Part shown: in pieces, positions 51,581 through 60,062 of the stretch | Numbering within the stretch: position 1 is the stretch's first letter | Layout: every line of letters begins with the position of its first letter | Assembly (NCBI RefSeq): GCF_030372275.1 | Contig: NZ_JAUDDJ010000009.1 | Length of the DNA stretch: 64,000 bases | Origin: Lawsonibacter sp900766145 | GTDB taxonomy: Bacteria > Bacillota > Clostridia > Oscillospirales > Oscillospiraceae | Reading direction: 5' to 3' (one strand) | Program-made: the position numbers and the translations under genes | Notes under the pieces: model-generated | The model's database searches: none | Told to the model about the DNA's origin: nothing | Seen by the model: the letters and a program-made list of their open reading frames with translations, nothing else

Positions 51581-51790
51581 TTACTTGTACAGGATCATGC
51601 GCTTGATGGCGGCCTCATTGGTCTTGTCGGCATAAGTGGTGCCGCGCAGAGCCCGCTTGAGCTTGGTGGTCTTGCCGTGGCCGTTGAGCAGGTGACGCTT
51701 CTTGGTCATGGCGCGCTTGACCTTGCCGGACTTCGTGAGGGAAAAGCGCTTCTTGGCGCCGCTATGAGTCTTGATCTTGATCTTCGGCAT
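51581..51790 (-). CDS. rpmI: 50S ribosomal protein L35
   Basis: The 69-residue protein begins MPKIKIKTHSGAKKRFSLTK and has KRHLLNGHGKTTKLKRALR, fitting L35. It is a few residues longer at the C-terminus than usual (TYADKTNEAAIKRMILYK). It lies between infC and rplT with 20-21 bp spacers. Confidence 0.97.
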   Translation of the reverse strand: MPKIKIKTHSGAKKRFSLTKSGKVKRAMTKKRHLLNGHGKTTKLKRALRGTTYADKTNEAAIKRMILYK

Positions 51791-51811
51791 AACAGAAAAC
51801 TCCTTTGCTTC

Positions 51812-52342
51812 TTACTTTTTGGCGTCCTTGGCAGGCTTGGGGGACAGGAAGATGGACATGTGGCGTCCCTCCAGCTTCGGACTTTTATCCATCACGGCAT
51901 TCTCGCCGCAGGACTCGGCAAACTTCAGCAGCAGATCCTGGCCGATGTTGGTGTGGGCCATCTCGCGGCCGCGGAACCGCACGGTCACCTTGCAGCGGTT
52001 GCCCTCGGACAGGAACTTCTGGGCGTTGCGCAGCTTTACATTGAAGTCGTTGACGTCAATGCTGGGGGACATGCGGATCTCCTTGATCTCCACTACCCGC
52101 TGGTTTTTACGGGCTTCCTTTTCGCGCTTGGTCTGCTCGAACCGGTACTTGCCGTAGTCCATCAGCTTGCATACCGGGGGCACAGCGTTGGGAGAGATCT
52201 TGACCAAGTCCAGGTTCTGCTCCTCAGCCATGCGCAGCGCCTCCTGAGAGGACATGATGCCAAGCTGCTCGCCGGTCTCAGAGATCAGGCGGACCTCCTT
52301 GTCCCGGATTTCTTCGTTGGTTTGATGACCTATGTTAGCGAT
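51812..52342 (-). CDS. infC: translation initiation factor IF-3, ATC start
   Basis: IF-3 keeps 30S subunits free and checks start-codon pairing. The homologous sequence extends upstream of the first ATG (52255): the preceding codons read TNEEIRDKEVRLISETGEQLGI, the essential N-domain. No ATG/GTG/TTG is available; GGAGGT is 8 bases before an ATC codon at 52342, giving a 176-residue protein of normal length. An AUU/AUC start is the known self-control device of infC. The C-domain has VTVRFRGREMAHTNIG and GRHMSIFLSPK. Confidence 0.93.
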   Translation of the reverse strand: MANIGHQTNEEIRDKEVRLISETGEQLGIMSSQEALRMAEEQNLDLVKISPNAVPPVCKLMDYGKYRFEQTKREKEARKNQRVVEIKEIRMSPSIDVNDFNVKLRNAQKFLSEGNRCKVTVRFRGREMAHTNIGQDLLLKFAESCGENAVMDKSPKLEGRHMSIFLSPKPAKDAKK

Positions 52343-52500
52343 GGGAAAGCACCTCCAAACAAAAAAATAAACGCGGCTGCCGGAATGGCGCCCGCGTCAC
52401 AAAAAATCCCGCCAAGTCTCCCTGGCGAAGAAGTGAAACCTTGTTAACCCTTTGGCTCTGGCCTGGGGTGAGGTACGGGGCACCGTTCCTGCTTTCTTTT
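52343..52500 (-). promoter_or_regulatory. infC leader with attenuator (L20-leader-like)
   Basis: The ~150-nt leader contains an intrinsic terminator just before infC: minus strand ACGCGGGCGCC-ATTCC-GGCAGCCGCGT (52397-52371) followed by TTATTTTTTT. A second hairpin CGCCA/TGGCG (52405-52425) followed by GGATTTTTT lies upstream. This is the layout expected for L20-dependent attenuation in Bacillota; the exact pseudoknot was not traced. Confidence 0.7.
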
Positions 52501-52767
52501 GCTCGTATATTTTATCAGCGTCTCCTTCCATTGTCAAGAGTTATTTTATCTTTTTCTTTCCCCTGTCTCCCAGCCCAAAATATTTACATAACCAGGCACT
52601 TTTATCCGGCTTCTACAAAAAGTTTTACACACTTTCCACAGCACTTTCCACATTTTATTGTGAATTTCTGTTTTCTGTCTGCAATCTTCTCTTTTTCAGC
52701 CTTCCATTTTCTTCTTGATTCCATCCTGTAAGGTTACATAATGTCTTTATTCGTCTCTTTTATAGAA
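52501..52767. other. AT-rich intergenic region, no gene seen
   Basis: AT-rich stretch between the infC leader and the tsaD terminator. It should hold the infC promoter. Two TTTCCACA repeats (~52626-52650) resemble DnaA boxes with one mismatch but are isolated. No coding potential was seen. Confidence 0.5.
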
Positions 52768-52772
52768 ACAGA

Positions 52773-52807
52773 AACGCTCCCGCATCACAGAGCTGTGCGG
52801 GAGCGTT
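52773..52807 (-). terminator. terminator after tsaD
   Basis: AACGCTCCCGCA pairs with TGCGGGAGCGTT (52773-52807); a broken T-run (GTTTCTGTTTCT) follows on the minus strand. Confidence 0.7.
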
Positions 52808-52823
52808 CTTTGTCTTAGATGGT

Positions 52824-53834
52824 TTAGCCCAGGGAGATATCCCGGGTGGCGTAGGCGTTTAGGTCCAGGCCCGCCACATGGCCGACCTTCCACTCATAGA
52901 ATCCCTGGCAGCCGATCATGGCGGCGTTGTCGCCGCAGTACTTCAGCTCCGGCAGGTACAGCTTGTCCCCGCTCTTGGCGCAGGCGGCCTGGAGATCGGC
53001 GCGGATGCGGCTGTTGGCCGCCACGCCGCCTGCCACCGCCAGACGTCCATAGCCCTTCATCCGGGCGGCCGCCATGGCCCGAGGCACCAGAGAATCGCTC
53101 ACCGCCCGGCCAAAGCTGGCGGCAAAGTCTTGGAGAGACAGCTCCTCCCCCTTTTGCTGGGCGTTGTGGATCAGGTTCAGGCTGGCCGTCTTCAAGCCGG
53201 AGAAGGACATATCCAGCTCATGGCCGGCCACATGGGCCCGGGGCAGCTCATACCGGCTGTCATCGCCCCCCTGGGCAAGCCGGTCCATAGGACCGCCGCC
53301 GGGGTAGCCGATGCCCAGCACCCGGGCCACCTTGTCAAAGCACTCCCCCGCCGCGTCGTCCCGGGTACCGCCCAGCACCTCCATCTCGGTGTAGGACTTC
53401 ACGTCCACGATGGCGGTGGTGCCGCCGGAGACACACAGACAGACAAAGGGGGGCTCCAGATCCGGGTGGGTGAGGTAGTTGGCCGCAATGTGTCCCCGCA
53501 CATGGTGCACCGGAATCAGAGGCAGGTCCAGGGCCATGGCCGCCCCCTTGGCAAAGTTTACCCCCACCAGCACCGCGCCGATGAGGCCGGGGGCATAGGT
53601 CACCGCGATGGCGTCCAGGTCGCTCCGGGTCATTCCCGCCTGCTCCAGAGCCTGATCGGCCAGACCGGTCACCGCCTCCACATGCTTGCGGGAGGCAATC
53701 TCCGGCACCACGCCGCCGTAGATGGTGTGCATCTCGATCTGAGAGGCCACACAGTTGGACAGCACAGTCCGCCCGTCCTGCACGACCGCGGCAGCGGTCT
53801 CATCGCAGGAGGATTCAATGGCTAAGATATTCAT
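52824..53834 (-). CDS. tsaD: tRNA N6-threonylcarbamoyladenosine synthase subunit TsaD
   Basis: Transfers threonylcarbamoyl to A37 of ANN-decoding tRNAs. The 336-residue ASKHA protein has ILAIESSCDETAAAVV, the metal-binding H-x3-H in HHVRGHIAAN, CLCVSGGTTAIVDV and the C-terminal KYCGDNAAMIG. ATG 53834 follows AAAGGAG. It is 33 bp after rimI, the frequent tsaB-rimI-tsaD order with tsaB missing here. Confidence 0.96.
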   Translation of the reverse strand: MNILAIESSCDETAAAVVQDGRTVLSNCVASQIEMHTIYGGVVPEIASRKHVEAVTGLADQALEQAGMTRSDLDAIAVTYAPGLIGAVLVGVNFAKGAAMALDLPLIPVHHVRGHIAANYLTHPDLEPPFVCLCVSGGTTAIVDVKSYTEMEVLGGTRDDAAGECFDKVARVLGIGYPGGGPMDRLAQGGDDSRYELPRAHVAGHELDMSFSGLKTASLNLIHNAQQKGEELSLQDFAASFGRAVSDSLVPRAMAAARMKGYGRLAVAGGVAANSRIRADLQAACAKSGDKLYLPELKYCGDNAAMIGCQGFYEWKVGHVAGLDLNAYATRDISLG

Positions 53835-53866
53835 AGTAACTCCTTTATGGCAATCCCACACCGAAT

Positions 53867-54331
53867 TCAGGCCTGGGGTACTCCGTTCTCTTGGAAAAAC
53901 CGGGTCATGATCACGGCGTCCTCCCGGGGCTTTTCATAGTAGTTCTTCCGCAGCCCCGCCTGGGTGAAGCCGTGCTTTTCATACAGGGCGATGGCCGCCT
54001 GGTTGGAGGCCCGCACCTCCAGGGTGAGAAAGGCCAGATTCGCCTCGCCAAACCGGCAGAACACATCCAGCAGAGCGCTGGCCACACCGTGGCGCCGGGC
54101 ATCAGGCTCCACCGCTACGTTGTCGATGTATCCCTCGTCTACAATGACGTGCAGGCCGGCATAGCCCAGCACGTTGCCCTCCTCGTCCTCGGCCACGATA
54201 AAGCTGGCCTGGGTATCAAACAGGGCGTCGGCAAGCATATTCTCCGTCCAGGGGCTGGAGAAGCAGGCCTGCTCCAGCCGGGCAATCTGCTCGATATGAC
54301 TGCGGTCCATAGGTACGATTTGATAGTACAT
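53867..54331 (-). CDS. rimI: ribosomal protein S18 alanine N-acetyltransferase RimI-like
   Basis: GNAT acetyltransferase of 154 residues. It has IEQIARLEQACFSSPWTENML, the acetyl-CoA motif NVAVEPDARRHGVASALLDVF (R-x-x-G-x-A) and LEVRASNQAAIALYEKHGF, all typical of RimI. Adjacent to tsaD, as common. Acetylation of S18 is the assigned role of the family; other substrates are possible. Confidence 0.9.
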   Translation of the reverse strand: MYYQIVPMDRSHIEQIARLEQACFSSPWTENMLADALFDTQASFIVAEDEEGNVLGYAGLHVIVDEGYIDNVAVEPDARRHGVASALLDVFCRFGEANLAFLTLEVRASNQAAIALYEKHGFTQAGLRKNYYEKPREDAVIMTRFFQENGVPQA

Positions 54332-54376
54332 AGTAAAAACTCCTGGTATGGATGAAATATAAAATTACAAATTGGA

Positions 54377-54805
54377 TTAGAAATCACCTTGCGGCTGGGC
54401 AATTTTCTTCATCCTCAGCCGATGGATTCCATAAACTGCACAGGCCAGCAGGCTGCCCGCCGCCGGGGCGATGGAATACCGAAGAAGAACGGTCCATGTG
54501 ATAATACCCCAGCCATGCACGCCAAACATTCCCTGAAGGCTCATCAGCGGTATAATCACTGTCAAAACGGGCAGCAGAACGGCGCCTCCACTCTTTCTCC
54601 GGCACAGCAGCAGCTGCAAAGCAAAGAAGGGCACCCCATACCCGCTCACGGCCAGCCAGAAAAAGGGCCGCTCCAGAGCGCCAAGGATGGGAGCGGTAAT
54701 CGTCCCGCTCCAAAAATATTGGATATAAATAGAAAGCAGGAGCCCATAGACCAGCAGACTCACCAGAAAGCTCCTCAGCAGCATACGATCTGTGCGGTTT
54801 TTCAT
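54377..54805 (-). CDS. hypothetical membrane protein
   Basis: The 142-residue protein has four hydrophobic helices (~10-27, 40-62, 70-85, ~95-125). ATG 54805 follows AAGGAGG. No family was recognised. It lies upstream of rimI-tsaD on the same strand, 45 bp away, and divergent from the SLH gene. Confidence 0.6.
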   Translation of the reverse strand: MKNRTDRMLLRSFLVSLLVYGLLLSIYIQYFWSGTITAPILGALERPFFWLAVSGYGVPFFALQLLLCRRKSGGAVLLPVLTVIIPLMSLQGMFGVHGWGIITWTVLLRYSIAPAAGSLLACAVYGIHRLRMKKIAQPQGDF

Positions 54806-55105
54806 AGACAACCTCCTTGTCACAAGGCTTGCGGCATATCGGCGGTTTCTTTCAGCGCATACTCGTATAGTTTAATCATACACCATTCATCTGGTCCTGT
54901 AAAGCGTCCCTGCTGCCTGGGCAAATCACACAATTTTCACGGCTCTATTTCGTTAAAATCACGTTTTTTCATTTTTTACCAAGAAGATGAAACATTTCCC
55001 CCTCCAAATTCGTCTACTTTGTTGAAGCGGTTTTTCTCCGCTCCCCTGTTTTCCCTATCCAACCCGGAACGCGCTCTGCGTTCCCCCATCAGAAAGGACA
55101 TGATC

Positions 55106-56068
55106 ATGCTTCGACGCGCCCTCTCTCTCCTGCTCACCGCCTGTGCCCTGTGCGCCCTGCTGGTCCCCTCCAGCTTGGCCGCCACCATCCAGAGCAATCA
55201 GGCTGTCTACCACTTGTCCCAGGACCCGGACGGGACGGAGAGCTTCCAATACTCCTCCACCCTGTCCCACACCCTTACCCTGCTGCCTCCCGGCACGGTG
55301 GTACGCAGCGACCTGGGCAATCAGCTGATCGTGGAGCGCTTTACTTACCGCTCCTTCTTTGGCTATTGGGCACTGGAGAGCACCCTGAGCGCCCAGGAGC
55401 ATCTGACCGTGCGGGATCATAACTACGTCTACCATGTCATCACCCAGGACCCCCACTCCGGCAAGGCCATGGACGCCGGAGTCTGGGTCCGGGCTTCGGG
55501 AAGCGGCGGACTCAATTCCACCACCATCACCGGAGAACGGGTGGATGAGTGGGCGGTGGATCTGGTCAACGAGGCCATCGCCATGAACCTGATGCCCTCC
55601 CGCCTCAAGGGGCAGGACCTGCGGGGTTCCATCAGCCGCCTGCAATTTGCTTCTCTGGCCGTGCGTCTGTACGAGGCCATGGGGGGCCAGGTGATTTCCG
55701 CCCCCAGCCACACCCCCTTTACCGACACCTCCGATCCGGAGGCAGGCAAGGCCTGGGCACTGGGGCTTACCGCCGGCACCTCTGCCACCACCTTCTCCCC
55801 CTCCCAGCCCATCTCCCGGGAGCAGGCAGCCGTAATGCTCTCCGCCGTCTACCGCAAGCTGGGCGGCAGCATCGAGGGAGCCTCCGCCTCCTTCGCGGAT
55901 GACAGCTCCATCGCTTCCTGGGCCAAGAGCAGCGTGTACTTTATGGCCCGCCACGGCATCATTGTAGGCACCGGAGGCAACCGGTTCTCCCCCCAGCGCA
56001 GCGCCCAGCGTCAATCCTGCCTCATCATGGCCCTGCGCATGTCCCAGACGCTCCAAACCGCCCGTTGA
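55106..56068 (+). CDS. exported S-layer homology (SLH) domain protein
   Basis: The 320-residue protein has a signal peptide (MLRRALSLLLTACALCALLVPSSLAA), a ~110-residue N-terminal beta-rich part (HTLTLLPPGTVVRSDL, YWALESTLSAQEHLTVRDHNYVYHVI) and three SLH repeats: VDLVNEAIAMNLMP...SISRLQFASLAVRLYEAMG, FTDTSDPEAGKAWALGLTAGTSATTFSPSQPISREQAAVML and FADDSSIASWAKSSVYFMARHGIIVGTGGNRFSPQ. SLH domains bind pyruvylated wall polymers, so it is held on the surface. ATG 55106 follows AAAGGA; the long upstream frame has no homology. Confidence 0.85.
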   Translation: MLRRALSLLLTACALCALLVPSSLAATIQSNQAVYHLSQDPDGTESFQYSSTLSHTLTLLPPGTVVRSDLGNQLIVERFTYRSFFGYWALESTLSAQEHLTVRDHNYVYHVITQDPHSGKAMDAGVWVRASGSGGLNSTTITGERVDEWAVDLVNEAIAMNLMPSRLKGQDLRGSISRLQFASLAVRLYEAMGGQVISAPSHTPFTDTSDPEAGKAWALGLTAGTSATTFSPSQPISREQAAVMLSAVYRKLGGSIEGASASFADDSSIASWAKSSVYFMARHGIIVGTGGNRFSPQRSAQRQSCLIMALRMSQTLQTAR

Positions 56069-56081
56069 GCATTGAAAAAAT

Positions 56082-56124
56082 CGCCCCCGCCGGTCTCTTG
56101 GCCGGCGGGGGCGTTCTGTTTTTT
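56082..56124 (+). terminator. terminator of the SLH gene
   Basis: CGCCCCCGCCGG pairs with its complement around TCTCTTG (56082-56113) and is followed by TTCTGTTTTTT. Confidence 0.88.
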
Positions 56125-57337
56125 AAGGGGTCAGCTCCGCCTGTCTTCTCAGCAAAGACAGGGGCGGCACCGGCTGGGGCAGCTTCATGCGGAAGACCAT
56201 CTGGGGCTTGCGCACCTGGTCCAGGGACTCTCCCGCCTCGTCCCACAGCCCCTCCACGGTGAGGGTCTGGGGCCGCACATCGGGGCCCACCAGCTCCAGA
56301 GTATCCCCCACCGAGAACTTGTTGTTCAGGGTCAGGGTGGCGTTGCCCTCTTCGTCGCAGGACTGCACCTTGGCCACGATCTGCCAGTCCCGGACATAGC
56401 GGGAGTTCTCGGTGTACTGTCCCGGCTGGCCAAAGTAGAAGCCGGTGGAGTAGTGCCGGTGGCTGATGTGCTCCACCTCATCCCGCCACACCGGGTCCAG
56501 AGGCTGTCCCGCCGCCGCCGCGTCGATGGCGTGGCGGTAGGCCCCAGTAACGATGGCGGCGTAGTAGGCGCTCTTGGCCCGGCCCTCCAGCTTCAGGGAG
56601 TCCAGGCCCGCCTCCATCAGCTCTCCCACATGGTCGATCATACACATGTCCTTGGAGTTCATGATGTAGGTCTCCCCATTCTCCTCAAAGACAGGGAAAT
56701 ACTCCCCGGGCCGCTTCTCCTCCATCAGGGCATACTGATAGCGGCAGGGCTGGGCACAGGCCCCCCGGTTGGAGTCACGGCCGGTCATGTAGTTGGAGAG
56801 GAGGCACCGGCCCGAGTAGCTCACGCACATGGCGCCGTGGGCAAAGGCCTCGATCTCCAGCTCCTTGGGGGTCTTGGCCCGAATCTCCCGAATCTCGCTG
56901 AGACTCAGCTCCCGGGCCAAAATCACCCGGCTGGCGCCCAGGTCGTGCCAGGCGGTGGCCGACTGGTAGTTGACAATGCTGGCCTGGGTGGAGATATGGC
57001 ACTGGACGTGAGGGGCGTGGCGCTTGGCCAGGGCCAGAGTACCCACATCGGCCAGGATGATGGCGTCTACCCCTACGCTCTCCAGATACTCCAGCCACTC
57101 CGGCAGCCGGGCGACCTCCTCATTGCGGGGCATGGTGTTGCAGGTCACATGGACCCGCACGCCCTTGCTGTGACACAGCTCCACCGCTGTTTTCAGCTCC
57201 TCAGGGGTAAAATTGCCCGCAAAGGAGCGCATACCAAACATGGTGCCCGCCAGATAGACCGCGTCCGCCCCGTAGGCCAAGGCCATCTGAAGCCGCTCCA
57301 TATCTCCTGCCGGAGCCAGCAGTTCCGGTTTTTTCAT
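56123..57337 (-). CDS. trhP: peptidase U32 family protein, TrhP/YegQ type
   Basis: The 404-residue protein has the U32 core KKPELLAPAGDMERLQMALAYGADAVYLAG, HGAMCVSYSGRCLLSNYMTGRDSNRGACAQPCRYQY with its Cys cluster (C..C..C) and the C-terminal U32 beta domain (CDEEGNATLTLNNKFSVGDTLELVGP). This length and domain order match TrhP, which acts in prephenate-dependent 5-hydroxyuridine formation in tRNA rather than as a peptidase. ATG 57337 follows AAGGAG. It is downstream of mltG. Confidence 0.85.
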   Translation of the reverse strand: MKKPELLAPAGDMERLQMALAYGADAVYLAGTMFGMRSFAGNFTPEELKTAVELCHSKGVRVHVTCNTMPRNEEVARLPEWLEYLESVGVDAIILADVGTLALAKRHAPHVQCHISTQASIVNYQSATAWHDLGASRVILARELSLSEIREIRAKTPKELEIEAFAHGAMCVSYSGRCLLSNYMTGRDSNRGACAQPCRYQYALMEEKRPGEYFPVFEENGETYIMNSKDMCMIDHVGELMEAGLDSLKLEGRAKSAYYAAIVTGAYRHAIDAAAAGQPLDPVWRDEVEHISHRHYSTGFYFGQPGQYTENSRYVRDWQIVAKVQSCDEEGNATLTLNNKFSVGDTLELVGPDVRPQTLTVEGLWDEAGESLDQVRKPQMVFRMKLPQPVPPLSLLRRQAELTP

Positions 57338-57360
57338 ATCCGTTCTCCTTCCAGAATACG

Positions 57361-57394
57361 GGCCCCGGAGCATCTCCGGGGCCCGCTTTTTGTT
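57361..57394. repeat. GC-rich hairpin between mltG and the U32 gene
   Basis: GGGCCCCGGAG/CTCCGGGGCCC stem around CAT with a T-run only on the plus strand. On the transcribed minus strand it has no T-run, so it is probably an mRNA stabilizing or processing hairpin. Confidence 0.45.
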
Positions 57395-58517
57395 ATCCGT
57401 TGTTGTAAAGCTCCTGAGTGGCAATAAAGTTCTGCTGCTCCCGCAGGGTCTTGAAGAAGTGGTGGACCTTATCATCGCCCAGGGCGTAGTAGTAGTACGA
57501 GGTGCTGTTGGGGTTCATAGCCGCCTGGATGGACTCCAGACCGGGGTTAGAAATGGGTCCGGCGGGCAGTCCCTTGTAGAGGTAGGTGTTATAGGGGGAG
57601 TCAATGGACTTGTCCTCCTCCGTGGGCACCTTGCCCCCGTTGATATAGGCCAGGGTGGCATCGATCTGCAGATATCCCTGGGTACCGCCGCTGGGATTGT
57701 TCAGGCGGTTATAGATGACCGAGGCGATGTTGGCCCGGTCGCTGCCGTCGGTCTCCTTTTCAATCATGGAGGCGATGGTCACGATCTCATGGATGGTGCG
57801 GCCGCTGTCTGCCACCTTCTGACGCATGTCCTCGGTAAACTGCTCATCAAAGCGCACCAGCATCTTATTGATGACATACAGAGGATTCTGGGGCGTGGTG
57901 AACTCATAGGTGTCGGGGTAGAGATAGCCCTCCAGACGGTGGTAGTCGCCCAACTCCAGATCCTGAAGGAAGGAGAAGGCGTAGTCGTGGTTAGCCGCCA
58001 TATCCTGCAGGTCCTCTACGCTGGCCACACTTTTCTCCTCCAGCAGGGCAAAGATTTGGTCGATGGTGTAGCCCTCAGGAATGGTCACGGTGACGGTGGC
58101 CCGGGTGGCGGAGTTGGCACTCATGCCGCTGAGCAGCGCCCGGTAGTCCATGTCGGTGTTCAGGGTAAAGGTGCCCGCCACCACATCGTCCTTGCTGCGG
58201 GTAAAGGTAGCAAAGAGATTGAAGAGGAACTTGTATTCAATGAGGCCCTCGTCCTTCAGCTTGTCGGCCACATCGCCGAAGCTGTCCTCGTTGCTAATGG
58301 TGATGGTGGCCGTCTTTGCGGGCTTATTCAGGGCCAGCACGTCGTTGGCCGCCACCCAGCCGATGCAGGCCAGCAGAGCAGACACGCCGATGACAAAAAT
58401 CACATAGATGGCCGCTCCGCTCAGTCCGGAGCGCTTTTTCCGGCGCTTGGTAGAAGAGCGCTGAGATTCCTCCCGCCGCCGCGGCTGTCTGGAGGAGGGT
58501 TGATAATCCTGTGCCAT
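57393..58517 (-). CDS. mltG: endolytic murein transglycosylase MltG
   Basis: Cleaves nascent glycan strands and so ends peptidoglycan chain growth. The 374-residue protein has a basic cytoplasmic N-terminus, one membrane helix (~35-58), a LysM-like subdomain (DSFGDVADKLKDEGLI) and the YceG core with LEGYLYPDTYEF, the catalytic glutamate in IASMIEKET, and SPYNTYLYKGLPAGPISNPG. ATG 58517 follows TTAGGAGC. Probably cotranscribed with the U32 gene. Confidence 0.94.
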   Translation of the reverse strand: MAQDYQPSSRQPRRREESQRSSTKRRKKRSGLSGAAIYVIFVIGVSALLACIGWVAANDVLALNKPAKTATITISNEDSFGDVADKLKDEGLIEYKFLFNLFATFTRSKDDVVAGTFTLNTDMDYRALLSGMSANSATRATVTVTIPEGYTIDQIFALLEEKSVASVEDLQDMAANHDYAFSFLQDLELGDYHRLEGYLYPDTYEFTTPQNPLYVINKMLVRFDEQFTEDMRQKVADSGRTIHEIVTIASMIEKETDGSDRANIASVIYNRLNNPSGGTQGYLQIDATLAYINGGKVPTEEDKSIDSPYNTYLYKGLPAGPISNPGLESIQAAMNPNSTSYYYYALGDDKVHHFFKTLREQQNFIATQELYNNG

Positions 58518-58726
58518 AGAGTCAGCTCCTAAATCAAATCTGCCGGATGGGCCGGGCTTTGATTCCGGCTCCGTCGGCTCCGGCCCCTGGCCGGTCCAAT
58601 GGTTGGGTTGGAAACCGTGTCCGCCCACAAAAATTTTTCTCATCCCGGGAACCTGGGACAGGGGGCGGCCATAGACTATACCAGAACGCCGGGAAAACCC
58701 CGGCGGGGTAAGTGAGGTGAAACAAA

Positions 58727-58867
58727 ATGTGCTTTGGCAATAACGGCTTTGGCGGCAGCGGCTGCCTGTGGATCATTCTGCTGATCATCATCCTGTGCTG
58801 CTGCGGCAACAACGGCGCCAGCGAGAGCAGCAACGGCTGTGGCTGCAACAACGGCTGCGGCTGCTGA
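58727..58867 (+). CDS. 46-residue Cys/Gly/Asn-rich single-helix membrane peptide
   Basis: This short gene reads MCFGNNGFGGSGCLWIILL, then an IIILCCCGNN stretch, and ends NGCGCNNGCGC. It has one membrane helix (~14-25) bounded by Gly/Asn/Cys-rich ends, with ten cysteines in 46 residues. AGGTGA at 58714 precedes the ATG by 7-8 bases, and a strong terminator follows. Similar high-cysteine peptides occur in related anaerobes with names carried over from chorion proteins; the function is unknown. It is alone in its orientation between mltG and the folate gene. Confidence 0.7.
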   Translation: MCFGNNGFGGSGCLWIILLIIILCCCGNNGASESSNGCGCNNGCGC

Positions 58868-58893
58868 CCGTACACTAGGCCCCGGCGCGGGGC

Positions 58894-58921
58894 AAAGCGG
58901 GACGTAACGTCCCGCTTTTTT
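58894..58921 (+). terminator. terminator of the Cys-rich peptide gene
   Basis: AAAGCGGGACGT pairs with ACGTCCCGCTTT around one A, followed by a T-run. The minus-strand folate gene ends immediately at its edge. Confidence 0.88.
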
Positions 58922-59508
58922 CATGTCTGTGTCCAGCGGGTCTCCTGCTCGGTAAGCACCACGTCCACCCGGGCGTCGTGCTCCTCCGTGGGCACCTGCT
59001 CCTGGAGCAGGCTCTCCCGGCACAGGCCCACCGTCCGGCCTGCAAACGTTTCCAGCCACCGGTCGTAGTAGCCACCCCCAAAGCCCAGGCGGTAACCCCG
59101 GCGGTCGTAGCACACCGCAGGGACCAGGGCCAGGTCGATGTCCGCCTTGCTTAGCAGCAGCGCCTCTTCCGACGGCTCCCAGATGCCGAAGGCGACCTGT
59201 TTCATGGGGATGCGGGGATCAAACTGCCGCACCTCCATCCGGTGTCCGGGCAGCATCCGGGGAAGCCCTACCCGCTTGCCCTGTCGGGTCAGCTCCCGCA
59301 CCAGGTATTCCGTCTCCGGCTCCCGGCCCGGGATGCCCCAGAACAAAAACAGGGTGTCCGCCTTTTCTACCTCAGGCAGGGACAAAAAGCGGCCAAACAG
59401 GGCCTGGTCACTGGTCCGGCACTCCTCAGGGGAAATGGCAGCGATCTCCCGCCGCACCCGGGCGCGTAATGCCTTTTTGGCCTCAGCGGTGGTAGAAGAT
59501 ACGTCCAT
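58921..59508 (-). CDS. 5-formyltetrahydrofolate cyclo-ligase
   Basis: Converts 5-formyl-THF to 5,10-methenyl-THF with ATP. The 195-residue protein has KKALRARVRREIAAIS, the central FDPRIPMKQVAFGIWEP, and the signature LGFGGGYYDRWL. The start is uncertain: ATG 59508, ATG 59517 and TTG 59523 all lie in frame and overlap the 3' end of the DJ-1 gene by 26-41 bp, so translation is coupled. Length is normal for the family. Confidence 0.92.
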   Translation of the reverse strand: MDVSSTTAEAKKALRARVRREIAAISPEECRTSDQALFGRFLSLPEVEKADTLFLFWGIPGREPETEYLVRELTRQGKRVGLPRMLPGHRMEVRQFDPRIPMKQVAFGIWEPSEEALLLSKADIDLALVPAVCYDRRGYRLGFGGGYYDRWLETFAGRTVGLCRESLLQEQVPTEEHDARVDVVLTEQETRWTQT

Positions 59509-60028
59509 TGATCTCATCGGCAATCTCTTTGCCCCGCAGCACTTCCACCAGCTTCAAGCCGAAGTCGAAGGAGGAGCCGCAGGCGTGGCCGGTCACAAAC
59601 TTGCCGTCTGCCACGGCCCGGGCCTGGGGCAGCACCTTGGCCTTGCCCAGCTGGTCGTGGCGGGTGGGGTAAGAGGTGGCTTCCCGGCCGTCCAGCAGGC
59701 CCCAGCGGGCCAGCAGCACGGGACCGGCGCACAGAGCGGCCAGCCAGATGTCCCGCTTGGCGGCCTCCTGGATGAGCTGGGAGACTGCGTCGCTGTTCCA
59801 AAGGTTCTCCACACCCACGCCGCCGCCGGGCAGCACGATCATCTCCGCCTGGTCCAGATCTACCTGAGACAGCTCCAGGTCGGCCTGGACGGTGATATTG
59901 TGTCCTCCGGTGACGGTGGGACCGGACAGAGAGACCAGAGCGGTCTCCAGCCCGCCCTGCCGCAGCAGGTCGGTGGGCACGATGGCCTCGGACTCCTCAA
60001 AGCCGGGAGCCAGCAGTACATATACCAT
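59483..60028 (-). CDS. DJ-1/PfpI-family protein
   Basis: The 181-residue protein has VYVLLAPGFEESEAIVPTDLLRQGG (conserved Glu), AEMIVLPGGGVGVENL and the nucleophile elbow IWLAALCAGPVLLA with Cys ~98, then TRHDQL. This fits the DJ-1 branch (ThiJ/YajL) with roles in repair of glycated or stressed macromolecules or as glyoxalase III. AAGGAGG precedes the ATG. It overlaps the cyclo-ligase gene. Confidence 0.88.
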   Translation of the reverse strand: MVYVLLAPGFEESEAIVPTDLLRQGGLETALVSLSGPTVTGGHNITVQADLELSQVDLDQAEMIVLPGGGVGVENLWNSDAVSQLIQEAAKRDIWLAALCAGPVLLARWGLLDGREATSYPTRHDQLGKAKVLPQARAVADGKFVTGHACGSSFDFGLKLVEVLRGKEIADEINGRIFYHR

Positions 60029-60062
60029 GGATAACCCTCCTTCTTGTCTTACATGGGATCTC

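Noticed and set aside
52620..52655. Two TTTCCACA repeats resembling DnaA boxes
   Set aside because: One mismatch each, only two copies, no dnaA/dnaN or AT-rich unwinding pattern nearby; not enough for an origin.
54389..55105. Long N-terminal extension of the SLH gene frame
   Set aside because: It overlaps the divergent membrane gene on the other strand, has no homology, and the true start at 55106 has a signal peptide and ribosome site.
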